64,000 bases of DNA from Burkholderia territorii. GTDB lineage: Bacteria; Pseudomonadota; Gammaproteobacteria; Burkholderiales; Burkholderiaceae. The stretch spans positions 124,001 to 188,000 of the forward strand of contig NZ_CADFEJ010000008.1 of assembly GCF_902833055.1 (NCBI RefSeq), read 5' to 3'. The notes under the pieces were generated by a model. The model worked only from the letters and a program-made list of their open reading frames with translations. It ran no database searches and was not told the DNA's origin. Below are positions 9,135-17,348 of the stretch, one piece after another (position 1 is the first letter of the stretch; each line of letters starts with the position of its first letter). A program made the position numbers and the translations under genes.

Positions 9135-10111
9135 ACGGCGGCACGGAGGCGCTCGCGCGCGCCGCTGACGGGCGTGTCCGGCACCATGTAAAGCGCGTGA
9201 AACGTTTCCCGCCGGCGGCCGCCCGAATCGACCCGTGAAACCCGCGTGGCGGCATGCCGCCCGTGCCGGGAAAATTTTCCTCATCGTCCGCGCGCCTTGT
9301 CCCGCAAGGCGTTGCCGCCTCACGAACGTGCCCGCCTGCGCGCGGCATGTTTCAGTTTCGCAACGTCCGGCCGGTTGCGCCCGTCCCGGCCACGGGCTTG
9401 TCCGACGAAAGCCTTGTGCGGCCGACCCGTAGCGAAGCTGGCCCGCTCCTTGCGCAGTTCGAGTGGCGAAAGTCGACGACGTGGCGTCCGGCCGGTTCGG
9501 CAACGAATCCTGCGAGAACCGGCAAGGACGCAGTCCACGGGGATGACCGCGCGCACGGGCAGCACGGCCCGTTCGCCACGGCATGGGCCGTCATCGACAG
9601 ATCGTCGGGGCACCGGCTGTGTCCGGTCGCCGGTACAAGCTACGGAGAACACGGGGTAGAAAAATGACGAACGATCGCCACACGCCGCGGCCCGCAGGCC
9701 GCGATCGCAGTGATTCGGCCCATCGCCGGTCGACCGCGCAACTTTCCGCCGGCCGGCATGCGTCGACAGGCCATCTCTCCGCGCCCGGTGCGAGGCGGAT
9801 CCGGCTGATACCCGGTCATCCGCGCCGGGCCGGCACTTTCCTGCTCGCCAACCCGATCCGCATGGGGATGTGCACGCGGGCACCGGTCCCCCGGCGCCCG
9901 ATCTTCGCTTATTGACGACGTCGAGCGCCTGCGGTCGCCAGCGCAGGCGTTCCGTCTGCAATGCGAATGATGTGCGACGTCCGATGCGCGAGTCGGACGA
10001 TGAACCGGCGCGGCGGCGAACGTCAGGGAGGCGTCGTCGTCCGGCGGGCAGGGGGAGGGGCGGTCGGTCCGCGCGCGACGGTTATCGCACCCGTGCGCGC
10101 GCGGCGCCGCT
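9135..10111. other. Near-1-kb stretch without a confident gene
   Basis: It lies between the sigma-54 activator and the convergent binding-protein gene. It contains palindromes GAAACGTTTC (9199-9208) and GGAAAATTTTCC (9269-9280), a sigma-54-type promoter motif (9439-9453), and an 83-codon open reading at 9664-9915 preceded by GGGGTAG. That reading is Arg/Pro-rich with no recognisable family, so I do not call it a gene. A small RNA or short peptide under sigma-54 control is possible. Confidence 0.5.
9439..9453 (+). promoter_or_regulatory. Sigma-54-type (-24/-12) promoter motif
   Basis: TGGCCCGCTCCTTGC matches the TGGCACG-N4-TTGC consensus, with GG and GC separated by exactly ten bases as sigma-54 requires. 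It points away from the activator gene into non-coding DNA. In GC-rich sequence such matches also occur by chance, so its value rests on the adjacency to a sigma-54 activator. Confidence 0.4.
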
Positions 10112-10894
10112 TCAGCCGCCGTAGATGTCGAAGTCGAAGTACTTCGACGCGAGCCGCTTGTACGTGCCGTCCTTGACCATGTCGAGGATCGCGCGATCGA
10201 TCTTCGCCTTCAGGTCGGTGTCTTCCTTGCGCAGCCCGATGCCCGCGCCGATGCCGAGCACCTTCTCGTCGACGAGTTCGGGCCCGACGAACTGGTAGCC
10301 CGCGCCGCGCGGCGACTTCAGGAAGCCGATCGCGGCCTGCACCTCGTCCTGCAGCGCGGCGTCGAGGCGGCCCGCCGTCAGGTCCGCGTACACGCCGTCC
10401 TGGTTCTGGTACGACACGACGTTCGCCCCTTGCTTCGCCCAGTACGCCTTCGCATACGCTTCCTGCGTCGTGCCCTGTTCGACGCCGATCGACTTGCCCT
10501 TCAGCGATTCAGCCGTCGGCAGCAGCGGCGAGCCCTTCTTCACGACGAGGCGCGTCGGCTGGTTGTAGATCTTCGTCGTGAAGCCGATCTGCTCGGCGCG
10601 CTGCGGCGTGATCGACATCGACGACAGCACCGCGTCGAATTTCTTCGCCTTCAGCGCCGGGATCATGCCGTCGAAATCGTTCTCGAGCCACACGCACTTC
10701 GCCTTTAGCCGCGCGCAGATCTCGTTGCCGAGGTCGATGTCGAAGCCGACGAGCTTGCCGTCGGGCGCCTTCGATTCGAACGGCGCGTAGCTGGCGTCGG
10801 TGCCGAAGCGCAGCGTGGTCCAGTCCTTCGCGACGGCGGGGCCTGCCGATACCGCGAGCAGGGCGATCGAAACGGCGGCAATCAGTCTCTTCAT
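10112..10894 (-). CDS. Periplasmic basic/polar amino-acid-binding protein of an ABC importer
   Basis: A 260-residue type-2 solute-binding protein of the HisJ/ArgT family. Signal peptide residues 1-22 end at AVAKDW; the first lobe opens with LRFGTDASYAPFESK and carries GFDIDLGNEICARL, and lobe II has the typical GKSIGVEQGTTQE hinge entry. It should deliver an amino acid such as lysine, arginine, ornithine or histidine to an inner-membrane ABC transporter, but no permease or ATPase gene lies beside it, so it is an orphan binding protein or serves a transporter encoded elsewhere. The ATG at 10894 follows AAGGAA; longer in-frame readings upstream lack support. Confidence 0.92.
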   Translation of the reverse strand: MKRLIAAVSIALLAVSAGPAVAKDWTTLRFGTDASYAPFESKAPDGKLVGFDIDLGNEICARLKAKCVWLENDFDGMIPALKAKKFDAVLSSMSITPQRAEQIGFTTKIYNQPTRLVVKKGSPLLPTAESLKGKSIGVEQGTTQEAYAKAYWAKQGANVVSYQNQDGVYADLTAGRLDAALQDEVQAAIGFLKSPRGAGYQFVGPELVDEKVLGIGAGIGLRKEDTDLKAKIDRAILDMVKDGTYKRLASKYFDFDIYGG

Positions 10895-11087
10895 GGTGGT
10901 TCCTTGGCGTGGTCTATCCGGTTCCGGGCGATACGGTCGCGGCGGAGACGCATCGCGTCCCGCCGCGCTGTCCGCACGGTCATTAACGCAGAAAATAAAA
11001 TCGCAGTCCAGAATGGACAAAAAATATCGATTCTTCGGAGGAAGGTCGACACCACGGGGGACGACCCTTGCAAAAATACGGAAATGG

Positions 11088-11121
11088 ACTAATCTTGTTA
11101 GTAAATTCGTTTCGAGACTAA
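11088..11121. promoter_or_regulatory. ACTAA/TTAGT operator cluster before the toxin-antitoxin genes
   Basis: ACTAA (11088-11092), TTAGT (11098-11102) and ACTAA (11117-11121) form alternating inverted half-sites, the first two as a perfect 5-N5-5 repeat, immediately before the antitoxin ATG at 11127. The placement suits autoregulation by the antitoxin-toxin complex. Confidence 0.5.
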
Positions 11122-11126
11122 CGATC

Positions 11127-11546
11127 ATGTCACAGCCCGCCTTCAATCCGCATTCCGCCCCGCGGCAGGCGTCGGTCGCGCAGATGTCGGCGGCCGGCCT
11201 GCGCGCGTTCTTCAATATCGCGCGCGACTGGGAGCTGACGATCGACGAACAGATCGTGCTGCTCGGATCGCCCGGCCGCTCGACGTTCTTCAAGTGGAAG
11301 GCCGCGCCGGAATCGGCGCGCCTGCCGCGCGATACGCTCGAGCGGCTATCGCTGCTGCTCGGCATCTACAAGGCGCTGCAGATCCTGCTGCCGCAGCCTG
11401 CGGCGGCCGACACCTGGGTCAAGCGGCCCAACGATGCCGCGCCGTTCGGCGGCAAGCGCGCGCTCGACCGCATGCTCGCGGGCAACGTCGGCGACCTGGT
11501 TGCCGTCCGTCAATATCTCGATGCGATGCGGGGTGGCTGGGCGTGA
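11127..11546 (+). CDS. Xre/MbcA/ParS-type antitoxin of a RES system
   Basis: A 139-residue antitoxin. The N-terminal half (about residues 20-95) is the Xre-like helix-turn-helix domain of this group, including LLGSPGRSTFFKWK and a leucine-rich helix LERLSLLLGIYKALQILL. The C-terminal part from WVKRPNDAAPFGGKRALDRM is the MbcA/ParS/Xre toxin-binding domain (DUF2384 type). The gene directly precedes and overlaps or abuts the RES toxin. It neutralises the toxin by blocking its NAD+ pocket and represses the pair, probably through the ACTAA half-sites just upstream. Confidence 0.88.
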   Translation: MSQPAFNPHSAPRQASVAQMSAAGLRAFFNIARDWELTIDEQIVLLGSPGRSTFFKWKAAPESARLPRDTLERLSLLLGIYKALQILLPQPAAADTWVKRPNDAAPFGGKRALDRMLAGNVGDLVAVRQYLDAMRGGWA

Positions 11547-11548
11547 CG

Positions 11549-12247
11549 ATGCCGATCGAAGAAATACGCCCCTGGCCGACGACCGTCGTCGACTGGGCGC
11601 CTGCCTATCGCGTCATTCCCACCCGTTTTCCGGCCATCAACCTGTTCGACCGCGTCGCGGCCGCCGAGGATTTCGACGCGCTTTATGCGCTCGAGTCGCT
11701 GACCAACGACCGCATCCGCAACGAAGTCGGCACGCTCGAACTCGTGCCGCCGGCAGAGCGTCGCTACGGCCCCGGCTGGGGGCCGATCATGGCCGCGTTC
11801 ACGCATCTCAATCCGCAAGGCAGCCGCTTTTCCGACGGCAGCTATGGCGTGTTCTACTGCGCGCGCTCGCGCGATACGGCGATCGCCGAGACGCGCTATC
11901 ACAGCGGGCTGTTCCTGGCCGCGACGAAGGAGGCGCCGATGCGCCAGCAGATGCGGCTGTACACGGTGTACGCGCAGGGCGAAGTCGCCGACGTGCGCGC
12001 GTGGCCGCAGCGCAGCCCGGGGCTGCTCGATCCGCTCGACTACAGCGCCGGGCAGGCGCTCGGCCGCGCGGTGCGCAATGCGGGCGGCGCGGGGATCGTC
12101 TATCCGTCGGTGCGCGACCCGCGCGGCGAGTGTCTCGCGGCGTTTCGCACGACGTTGCTGCGCGATTGTCATCACGCGGCATATCTCGAATACAACTGGA
12201 ACGGTTTCGCGATCGATGCGGTGTTCGAGCTGAATCAGGTTGGCTAG
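11549..12247 (+). CDS. RES-domain toxin (NAD+-degrading)
   Basis: A 232-residue RES-domain protein. Characteristic features are the early AYRV...F segment with Arg21, the GGxYG-like stretch SDGSYGVFYCARSRDTAIAE with the conserved Tyr and Glu, and the closing Tyr/Asn region EYNWNGFAID. RES toxins cleave or phosphorolyse NAD+ and halt growth. The ATG at 11549 lies three bases after the antitoxin stop; a GTG at 11543 would overlap that stop and is an equally plausible start. The pair is stand-alone, with no mobile-element remnants nearby. Confidence 0.87.
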   Translation: MPIEEIRPWPTTVVDWAPAYRVIPTRFPAINLFDRVAAAEDFDALYALESLTNDRIRNEVGTLELVPPAERRYGPGWGPIMAAFTHLNPQGSRFSDGSYGVFYCARSRDTAIAETRYHSGLFLAATKEAPMRQQMRLYTVYAQGEVADVRAWPQRSPGLLDPLDYSAGQALGRAVRNAGGAGIVYPSVRDPRGECLAAFRTTLLRDCHHAAYLEYNWNGFAIDAVFELNQVG

Positions 12248-12253
12248 CCAGCG

Positions 12254-12310
12254 TGCGCGCCGGGTCCACCGCCCGCGCGCACGCGTGCGTGTCGCGCCCG
12301 CCCGGCGCGC
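12254..12310. other. Inverted repeat between convergent genes
   Basis: GCGCGCCGGG (12254-12263) and CCCGGCGCGC (12301-12310) can pair perfectly around a 37-base loop between the convergent toxin and phosphatase genes. There is no T-run, so it is at most a weak or Rho-assisted end signal. Confidence 0.3.
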
Positions 12311-12343
12311 TGCCGGTTCGAGGCCCGTCACGGGCGACAGGCA

Positions 12344-13069
12344 TCAAGGCAGCGGCAGGTCGCCCGCGTGACGCGCGCGCGCATCGGCCTGGGTGAGCGA
12401 CCACGTCTCGCCCGTGCGCGGCTCCACGATCGTCAGGCGTCCGGACGGCGCGAACGCGCCGGTGTCGATGAACCATTGCGCGCCGATACGCTGCGGCGCG
12501 CGCACCGGCGTGTGGCCGGTGCAGGTGAGCGACAGGCCGGCTTGCCGGCCCGGGTCGGCGAGGCCCTGCACCAGGTCGCGCCCCCAGATCAGCCGCTCGC
12601 GCACCTCGGGCGAATAGCTGCCCGTGTCCAGTTCGGCGTCCGTGCCGAAGAATTCCGCATGCAGCACGTTGAAGCGCGCGGGGCCGTCGCCGATCACGCG
12701 CACGAGCGGCAGCGCGTCGACGCGCGCCGCATGCGCGTGGAGCCGTTCCGGCGGGAGATCGGCGCCCCAGTCGCCGCCGATTCCGCGCCACGCGTCGGGC
12801 GACAGCTTGCCGCGCGACACGAGGCTCAGTACTTCTTCATGATTGCCGCGCACCACGTGGCACCACGGGCGGTCCAGCAGCTCGAGCGCCGTTTCGGACG
12901 CGGGGCCGCGATCGACGAGATCGCCGACCGAGAAGAGCCGGTCGCGAGCCGCGTCGAAGCCGATGTCGTGCAGCAGCGCGCGCAGCACATCCACGCAACC
13001 GTGCAGATCGCCGACGACGAAGTCGCGGCCGGCCGTGTTCGCGGGGTGGTGGCAGAGGACGGGAGTCAT
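12344..13069 (-). CDS. ApaH/PrpA-like metallophosphoesterase
   Basis: A 241-residue calcineurin-like phosphoesterase of the PPP type. All metal-site motifs are present: GDLHG near residue 22, GDLVDRG near 48, GNHE near 75, and later histidines in LHAEFFG and TGHTPV. It could act as a serine/threonine protein phosphatase (PrpA/PrpB-like) or a diadenosine tetraphosphatase; the length fits PrpA better than ApaH. Single gene, convergent with the RES toxin. Confidence 0.85.
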   Translation of the reverse strand: MTPVLCHHPANTAGRDFVVGDLHGCVDVLRALLHDIGFDAARDRLFSVGDLVDRGPASETALELLDRPWCHVVRGNHEEVLSLVSRGKLSPDAWRGIGGDWGADLPPERLHAHAARVDALPLVRVIGDGPARFNVLHAEFFGTDAELDTGSYSPEVRERLIWGRDLVQGLADPGRQAGLSLTCTGHTPVRAPQRIGAQWFIDTGAFAPSGRLTIVEPRTGETWSLTQADARARHAGDLPLP

Positions 13070-13204
13070 CCCGATATCTTAGGCGCTCGCGCCCATCGCA
13101 ACGTCACGCAGGAATGGCGATAATCGGGGCGGTACCGCACGGCGCCGTGCAACGGGCCGTTCGCACGCCGGCGAATCCTTTCCATCCGCTTTCGGAATCG
13201 TACG

Positions 13205-13858
13205 ATGACGCTTTATCCGCAGGTATTACGCAACCGGCCGCGCATGGTCGCCGCCCTGGCCGTGGGCGTGCTGTGCGCGGTGCTGCTGCCGTTGCAGTTG
13301 AGGCCGACCGCGCGTGCGCTGATCGGCTGGGATTGCACGATCTGGCTGTATCTAGTGCTGATGTGGGTGCGCATGGTCAGCGCGCATCATCACCAGGTGC
13401 GCGAGATCGCGATCCGCGAGGACGAGAATGCGACGACGGTACTGACGGTCATCTGCATCGCGACGGTCGCGAGTGTCGCCGCGATCGCGATCGAACTCGC
13501 CACCGCGAAGAACGTCGGCTTTCGCGCCGGGCTCGGCCATTACGCGATCACGGGCGCGACGCTGTTCGGCGCATGGTTCCTGATTCCGACGATCTTCACG
13601 CTGCACTATGCGCGGCTTTATTACGGCTCGCCGAGCGGCGATCGCGCATTGCGGTTCCCCGATCGCAATCCCGAGCCCGATTACTGGGATTTCCTGTATT
13701 TCGCGTTTACGCTCGCGGTCGCGTCGCAGACGGCCGACGTGTCGCTCGCGAACCGCTCCGCCCGGCGCGCGGTGCTCGCGCAGTCGATTCTGTCGTTCTA
13801 CTTCAACATGGCCGTGCTCGGGCTGTCGATCAACGTCGCGGCAGGGTTGTTGAGCTGA
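13205..13858 (+). CDS. DUF1345-family membrane protein
   Basis: A 217-residue protein with about five predicted membrane helices and the family's signature pieces HYARLYYG and [17 protein letters not shown], which identify DUF1345 (COG4291). The family function is unknown. Single gene; GGAA a few bases before the ATG is a weak ribosome site. Confidence 0.85.
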   Translation: MTLYPQVLRNRPRMVAALAVGVLCAVLLPLQLRPTARALIGWDCTIWLYLVLMWVRMVSAHHHQVREIAIREDENATTVLTVICIATVASVAAIAIELATAKNVGFRAGLGHYAITGATLFGAWFLIPTIFTLHYARLYYGSPSGDRALRFPDRNPEPDYWDFLYFAFTLAVASQTADVSLANRSARRAVLAQSILSFYFNMAVLGLSINVAAGLLS

Positions 13859-14034
13859 AGCGGACGAATTGAGCCGCGCATGCGGCGGCCGGCCGGGCCG
13901 CGCGTGGATCGCCGAAGAACGCGCGCGATCGCCTGGCGCGTGCCGCCGTCGCCGCGCGCCATCGTGGCTTCGCGCGGGAAGCAGATCCGGATGTCGGCCG
14001 CGCCGAAGCTGCCGCGTCGCGCCGTTTCGCATCG

Positions 14035-14745
14035 TCACGCACCGCGCCGCACCGCGATCCACGCGCCCCAGAACAGGCTCGAGAAAAAGCGCAGCGGTGC
14101 ATCGAAACCCGCATCGCGCAGCAACGCGAATACGGCTTCCTCGTCAGCCGGCGGATCGGCGCCCTGCAGGATTTTCGCAAGCTGCGCGCGCACGGCGTCG
14201 GGCGTCGCGCCCTTCATCCGCCAGCGCTGCTGCCATGCGTCGAGCAGGCGAGGGTGCTCCGCGTAGCGGCGATGGTTGCCCGCGATCACGAGCGGTGCGC
14301 CGGGCTTTACGCGTCGCGCGATCGCATCCAGCAGCGCGGCTTTCGCCGCGTCGCCGGGGACGTGATGGAGCACGCCGATCAGCGTCGCGCCGTCGAACGC
14401 ACGCTCATCGGCCAGCGCGTCGACGCCGGCCTCGACGAATTGCGTGCGTGCGGCGAAACCCGCCGCTTCGACGTTGGCACGCGCGAGCGCGAGCATCGGT
14501 GCGGATGGATCGACGGCCGTGAACTGCCAGCCGGGTTCCAGCGCGGCGGGCACGCAGATTTCCTGTCCGGTGCCGCCTGCACCGACGACGAGGAGCCGCG
14601 CGTCGGGCGCGGCGATCGCCGAAGCAAGCATGCACGCGGCAAGTTCGTGGCACGCGTCGTAGCCGGCGAGCGCGATGCGGGATTGTTCGGCGTATTCGTG
14701 CGCGCGTGCCGGATCGAACTTCGCGGCGCTGGCGGGGAGCGACAT
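14035..14745 (-). CDS. Class I SAM-dependent methyltransferase
   Basis: A 236-residue Rossmann-fold methyltransferase. Motif I is LLVVGAGGTGQE (about residues 50-61), followed by AVDPSAPML as motif II and the acidic-to-hydrophobic motif GATLIGVLHHVPG. The N-terminus resembles the tRNA cmo5U carboxymethyltransferase/CmoA-like group (FDPARAHEYAEQSRIALAGYD), though the substrate is open. The ATG at 14745 is preceded by GAGGAAA. It is divergent from the TreZ-like gene. Confidence 0.85.
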   Translation of the reverse strand: MSLPASAAKFDPARAHEYAEQSRIALAGYDACHELAACMLASAIAAPDARLLVVGAGGTGQEICVPAALEPGWQFTAVDPSAPMLALARANVEAAGFAARTQFVEAGVDALADERAFDGATLIGVLHHVPGDAAKAALLDAIARRVKPGAPLVIAGNHRRYAEHPRLLDAWQQRWRMKGATPDAVRAQLAKILQGADPPADEEAVFALLRDAGFDAPLRFFSSLFWGAWIAVRRGA

Positions 14746-15051
14746 GACGGATTTCCTCGGTGCGGGTGCCGGCGCGGACGGGGCGTCCACGCGCTTCGCC
14801 CCGAGCGTAAGCGCGGGCCGGCCGCGCAACAAGGCGAGCGGACATTCCGGTATGCGAACTACCCGACTCGGCGTGCGCTGCGCGCAAACGCCGCCGGGGT
14901 CGATTCGCATTTAAAAATGTGAAGATTCCGTGCGTCGCGGCCGCGAAACCGGCGCATACTTTTCTTCCCCCCTGCCTGGCCGTCGCATGCCGGGTCCGAT
15001 GTGCCGCGCCGACGCGCGGCCATGCCGCTCGGCACGCACGAGGAGCGCATG
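14746..15051. other. 300-base divergent promoter region
   Basis: Holds the promoters of the methyltransferase (leftward) and TreZ-like gene (rightward). The only AT-rich piece is CATTTAAAAATGTGAAGATT near 14909. AGGAG at 15041-15045 is the ribosome site for the rightward gene. Confidence 0.5.
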
Positions 15052-16701
15052 ATGTCAGATTGTCCGCACGATCCGTATGCGCAGCACTACATTCACTGCC
15101 TGCCGTTCGGCGCGCAGCCGTGTGGCGCGCTCGGCACGTCGCCGCGCACGCATTTCCGCGTATGGGCGCCCGGCAGCACGCACGTTCAACTCGAATTCGA
15201 TACGGGCATGGGCCCCGCGCTCGTCCCGATGGCGGCGGCCGGTCCGCACTGGTTCGAAGCATTCGTCGAATGCGGTGCGGGCACGCGTTATCGTTACCGG
15301 CTGGACGACGTCACGTCGATTCCCGATCCCGCATCGCGTTCGCAGCCGGACGGGCTCAACGGGCCGAGCGAGGTCGTCGATCCACGCGCGTTCACTTGGC
15401 GCAACACGTTCTGGCGCGGACGTCCGTGGGAAGACATCGCGTTGTACGCGATTCGCCCGCATGCGGTGGGCGGCTTCGACGGCGTGCGCCGGCGATTGCC
15501 CCGGCTCGCTCGTCTCGGCGTGACCGCGCTGGAATTGCTCGCGTCGCCGCACGACAGCCTGCCGTTCGCGCCGCTCGCGGCGGAGGGCGGCCCCGACGCG
15601 CTGAAGGCGCTGATCGACGATGCGCACGGCTACGGCCTCGCGGTCCTGCTGGAGCTCGACTACGCACGCTTCGGCAGCGGCACCGACGCGCTGCGCCATT
15701 ACGCGGCGCCGTTCTTCCATACGCGCGACGATCCACTGCAGGCGCCGCCGCTCGCCCTCGACCATCCGGAGGTTTGCGACTTCTTCTGCGACAACGCGCT
15801 GTACTGGATCGACGAATATCGTTGCGACGGCTTGCGGTTGCGCGAGGCCGACCGGATCGGCACGTCGTGGCTGCGCGAGATCGCCGATCGCGTGCGTGCG
15901 GCCGTGCCGGCCGACCGGATGATCCACCTCGTGCTCGGCAGCGAGCGTCATCCGGTGCATCTGGCCGATACGCATTTCGATGCGCAGTGGAACGGTTGCG
16001 GAGAACGCGCGCTGCACCGGCTGACGGGGCGCGACGCGGCCGCGCACGAAGGGATTTCGCCTCACCAGTCGATCCACACGCTCGCGCGTGCGCTGACCGC
16101 GGCAGGCGCGGCATTCCAGCCGGCCACGGCGGGCGACGGTTCGCACGCCGAAGGGTTGTCGCTCACGTCGCTGGTGTTGTCCGATGGCGCATGGCGCGAG
16201 AGCGAGCATCGCGATCGCGAGCAGACTCCCGGCCTCGCGGCGCTTGCACTTTCGCTGCTCACGCCGCAGATTCCGCTGGTCTACGATGAAACCGCCCGCG
16301 ATGCCGATCGTGCGCATTTCGTGCAGTCGGCGCTCGCGGTGCGCGCGAAGCTGATTGCGCCGCGCCTGTCCGATTGCCGGCCGCAGGACGCGCACGCGCT
16401 GAAGGCGAGCGGTGACGGCGACGCCGATGCGCTGCTTGCGTCATGGCGGCTCGCCGATGACGAGACGCTGACCATCGCATTGAACCTGTCGCCCGACGCG
16501 GTGCCGTTCGATGCGCCGAGCGGGCAGGTCGTGTTCGAGACGCCGGCACGCGCACGCGACCGGATCGATGAAGGGGAGCTGCCGCCGTATTCGCTCGTCG
16601 CGTGGCTGACGGGTGACGTCAACCAATACGCGCTGACGCACGACGTGCGCCTGATTCGCGACAACGCATGGCGTGCGATGCGTCCCGTTCCGCGCGCATG
16701 A
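15052..16701 (+). CDS. TreZ-like GH13 protein with missing catalytic residues
   Basis: A 549-residue relative of maltooligosyl-trehalose trehalohydrolase. The N-terminal E-set domain (FRVWAPG, PHWFEAFV, YRYRLDD, IPDPASRSQPDG, GPSEVVDPRAF) is well kept, as is DAQWN of the barrel and a DUF3459-like C-terminus. The catalytic residues are not: the nucleophile position in DGLRLRE (residues 259-265) is Arg264 instead of Asp, the acid/base site reads HLVLGSE with Gly for Glu, and the NHDQIG motif is absent. The protein is therefore unlikely to hydrolyse glycosidic bonds and may bind glucans or act as a regulator. ATG codons at 15049 and 15052 both follow AGGAG; the second has the better spacing. Confidence 0.8.
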   Translation: MSDCPHDPYAQHYIHCLPFGAQPCGALGTSPRTHFRVWAPGSTHVQLEFDTGMGPALVPMAAAGPHWFEAFVECGAGTRYRYRLDDVTSIPDPASRSQPDGLNGPSEVVDPRAFTWRNTFWRGRPWEDIALYAIRPHAVGGFDGVRRRLPRLARLGVTALELLASPHDSLPFAPLAAEGGPDALKALIDDAHGYGLAVLLELDYARFGSGTDALRHYAAPFFHTRDDPLQAPPLALDHPEVCDFFCDNALYWIDEYRCDGLRLREADRIGTSWLREIADRVRAAVPADRMIHLVLGSERHPVHLADTHFDAQWNGCGERALHRLTGRDAAAHEGISPHQSIHTLARALTAAGAAFQPATAGDGSHAEGLSLTSLVLSDGAWRESEHRDREQTPGLAALALSLLTPQIPLVYDETARDADRAHFVQSALAVRAKLIAPRLSDCRPQDAHALKASGDGDADALLASWRLADDETLTIALNLSPDAVPFDAPSGQVVFETPARARDRIDEGELPPYSLVAWLTGDVNQYALTHDVRLIRDNAWRAMRPVPRA

Positions 16702-16741
16702 TGCCTGCGGACTGGCGGGGCCGGCGTGCCCCGCTGCACAT

Positions 16742-17326
16742 TCACCAGAAGCTGCGAATGCCCGCGACGCCGTACGCGCCGTGGCGGCGCGCGTCGTCGA
16801 GATGCGCGCGCGTCATGCCGCCGAGCGCATAGACCGGCATCGTGGCCTGTGCGGCCAACGTGGCGAAGCGTGTCCAGCCGAGCGTCGGCGCGCCGGGATG
16901 GCTGAGTGTCGGCAACACCGGCGACAGCGTGACGAAATCCACGCCCGCGCGTGCGGCCAGCGCAAGATCGTCGGCCGCGTGGCATGCGGCCGACATGCGG
17001 CGCGCGGCCGGCAGCGGCCGTTGCGCGACGGCGCGCAGCGCGGCGCCGTCGAGGTGCCAGCCCGCGCCGTGGAACTGCATCACGCCCACCGCGTCGATCG
17101 GTCCGTTGAGCATCAGTTGCGCGCCGGCCGCGTTGCAGCGCGCGAGCGCATCGGCGGCCAGCCGCGCGAACGCGTCGGCATCGAGCGACTTCACGCGCAA
17201 CTGCACGAGCGTCTCGCCGCGCGCGAGCACGGCCGACAGCCTGTCGAGGAATGCATGGCAATCCGCGGCCGACGCGGACGTCGGCTCCGGCGTGATCACG
17301 TAGCAGCGCGGCAGCGTCGGCGTCAT
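16742..17326 (-). CDS. Thiamine-phosphate synthase/TenI-like protein
   Basis: A 194-residue TIM-barrel protein of the ThiE/TenI superfamily. It keeps VQLRVKSLD (thiamine phosphate synthase QLR.K motif), the ACHAADDLALAARAGVDFV segment and the TLSPVLPTLSHPG phosphate loop, and ends with ALGGMTRAHL. The usual ND and HLGQ metal/diphosphate motifs are altered (LNGPIDA and HLDG), so synthase activity is uncertain. In many betaproteobacteria a similar domain is fused behind a Nudix hydrolase; here it stands alone. It is 22 bases downstream of the CBS-domain gene on the same strand and could be co-transcribed. Confidence 0.75.
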   Translation of the reverse strand: MTPTLPRCYVITPEPTSASAADCHAFLDRLSAVLARGETLVQLRVKSLDADAFARLAADALARCNAAGAQLMLNGPIDAVGVMQFHGAGWHLDGAALRAVAQRPLPAARRMSAACHAADDLALAARAGVDFVTLSPVLPTLSHPGAPTLGWTRFATLAAQATMPVYALGGMTRAHLDDARRHGAYGVAGIRSFW

Positions 17327-17348
17327 CGCACGCGGCGGGCGGTGGCCG

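Noticed and set aside
9664..9915. 83-codon open reading downstream of the sigma-54 motif
   Set aside because: A weak ribosome site exists, but the composition is Arg/Pro/His-rich and matches no family I know, so it is kept only as a possibility in the region note.
11127..12247. Toxin-antitoxin pair as the mark of a genomic island
   Set aside because: Flanking genes are ordinary chromosomal genes, with no att-like repeats, tRNA or composition shift at the edges.
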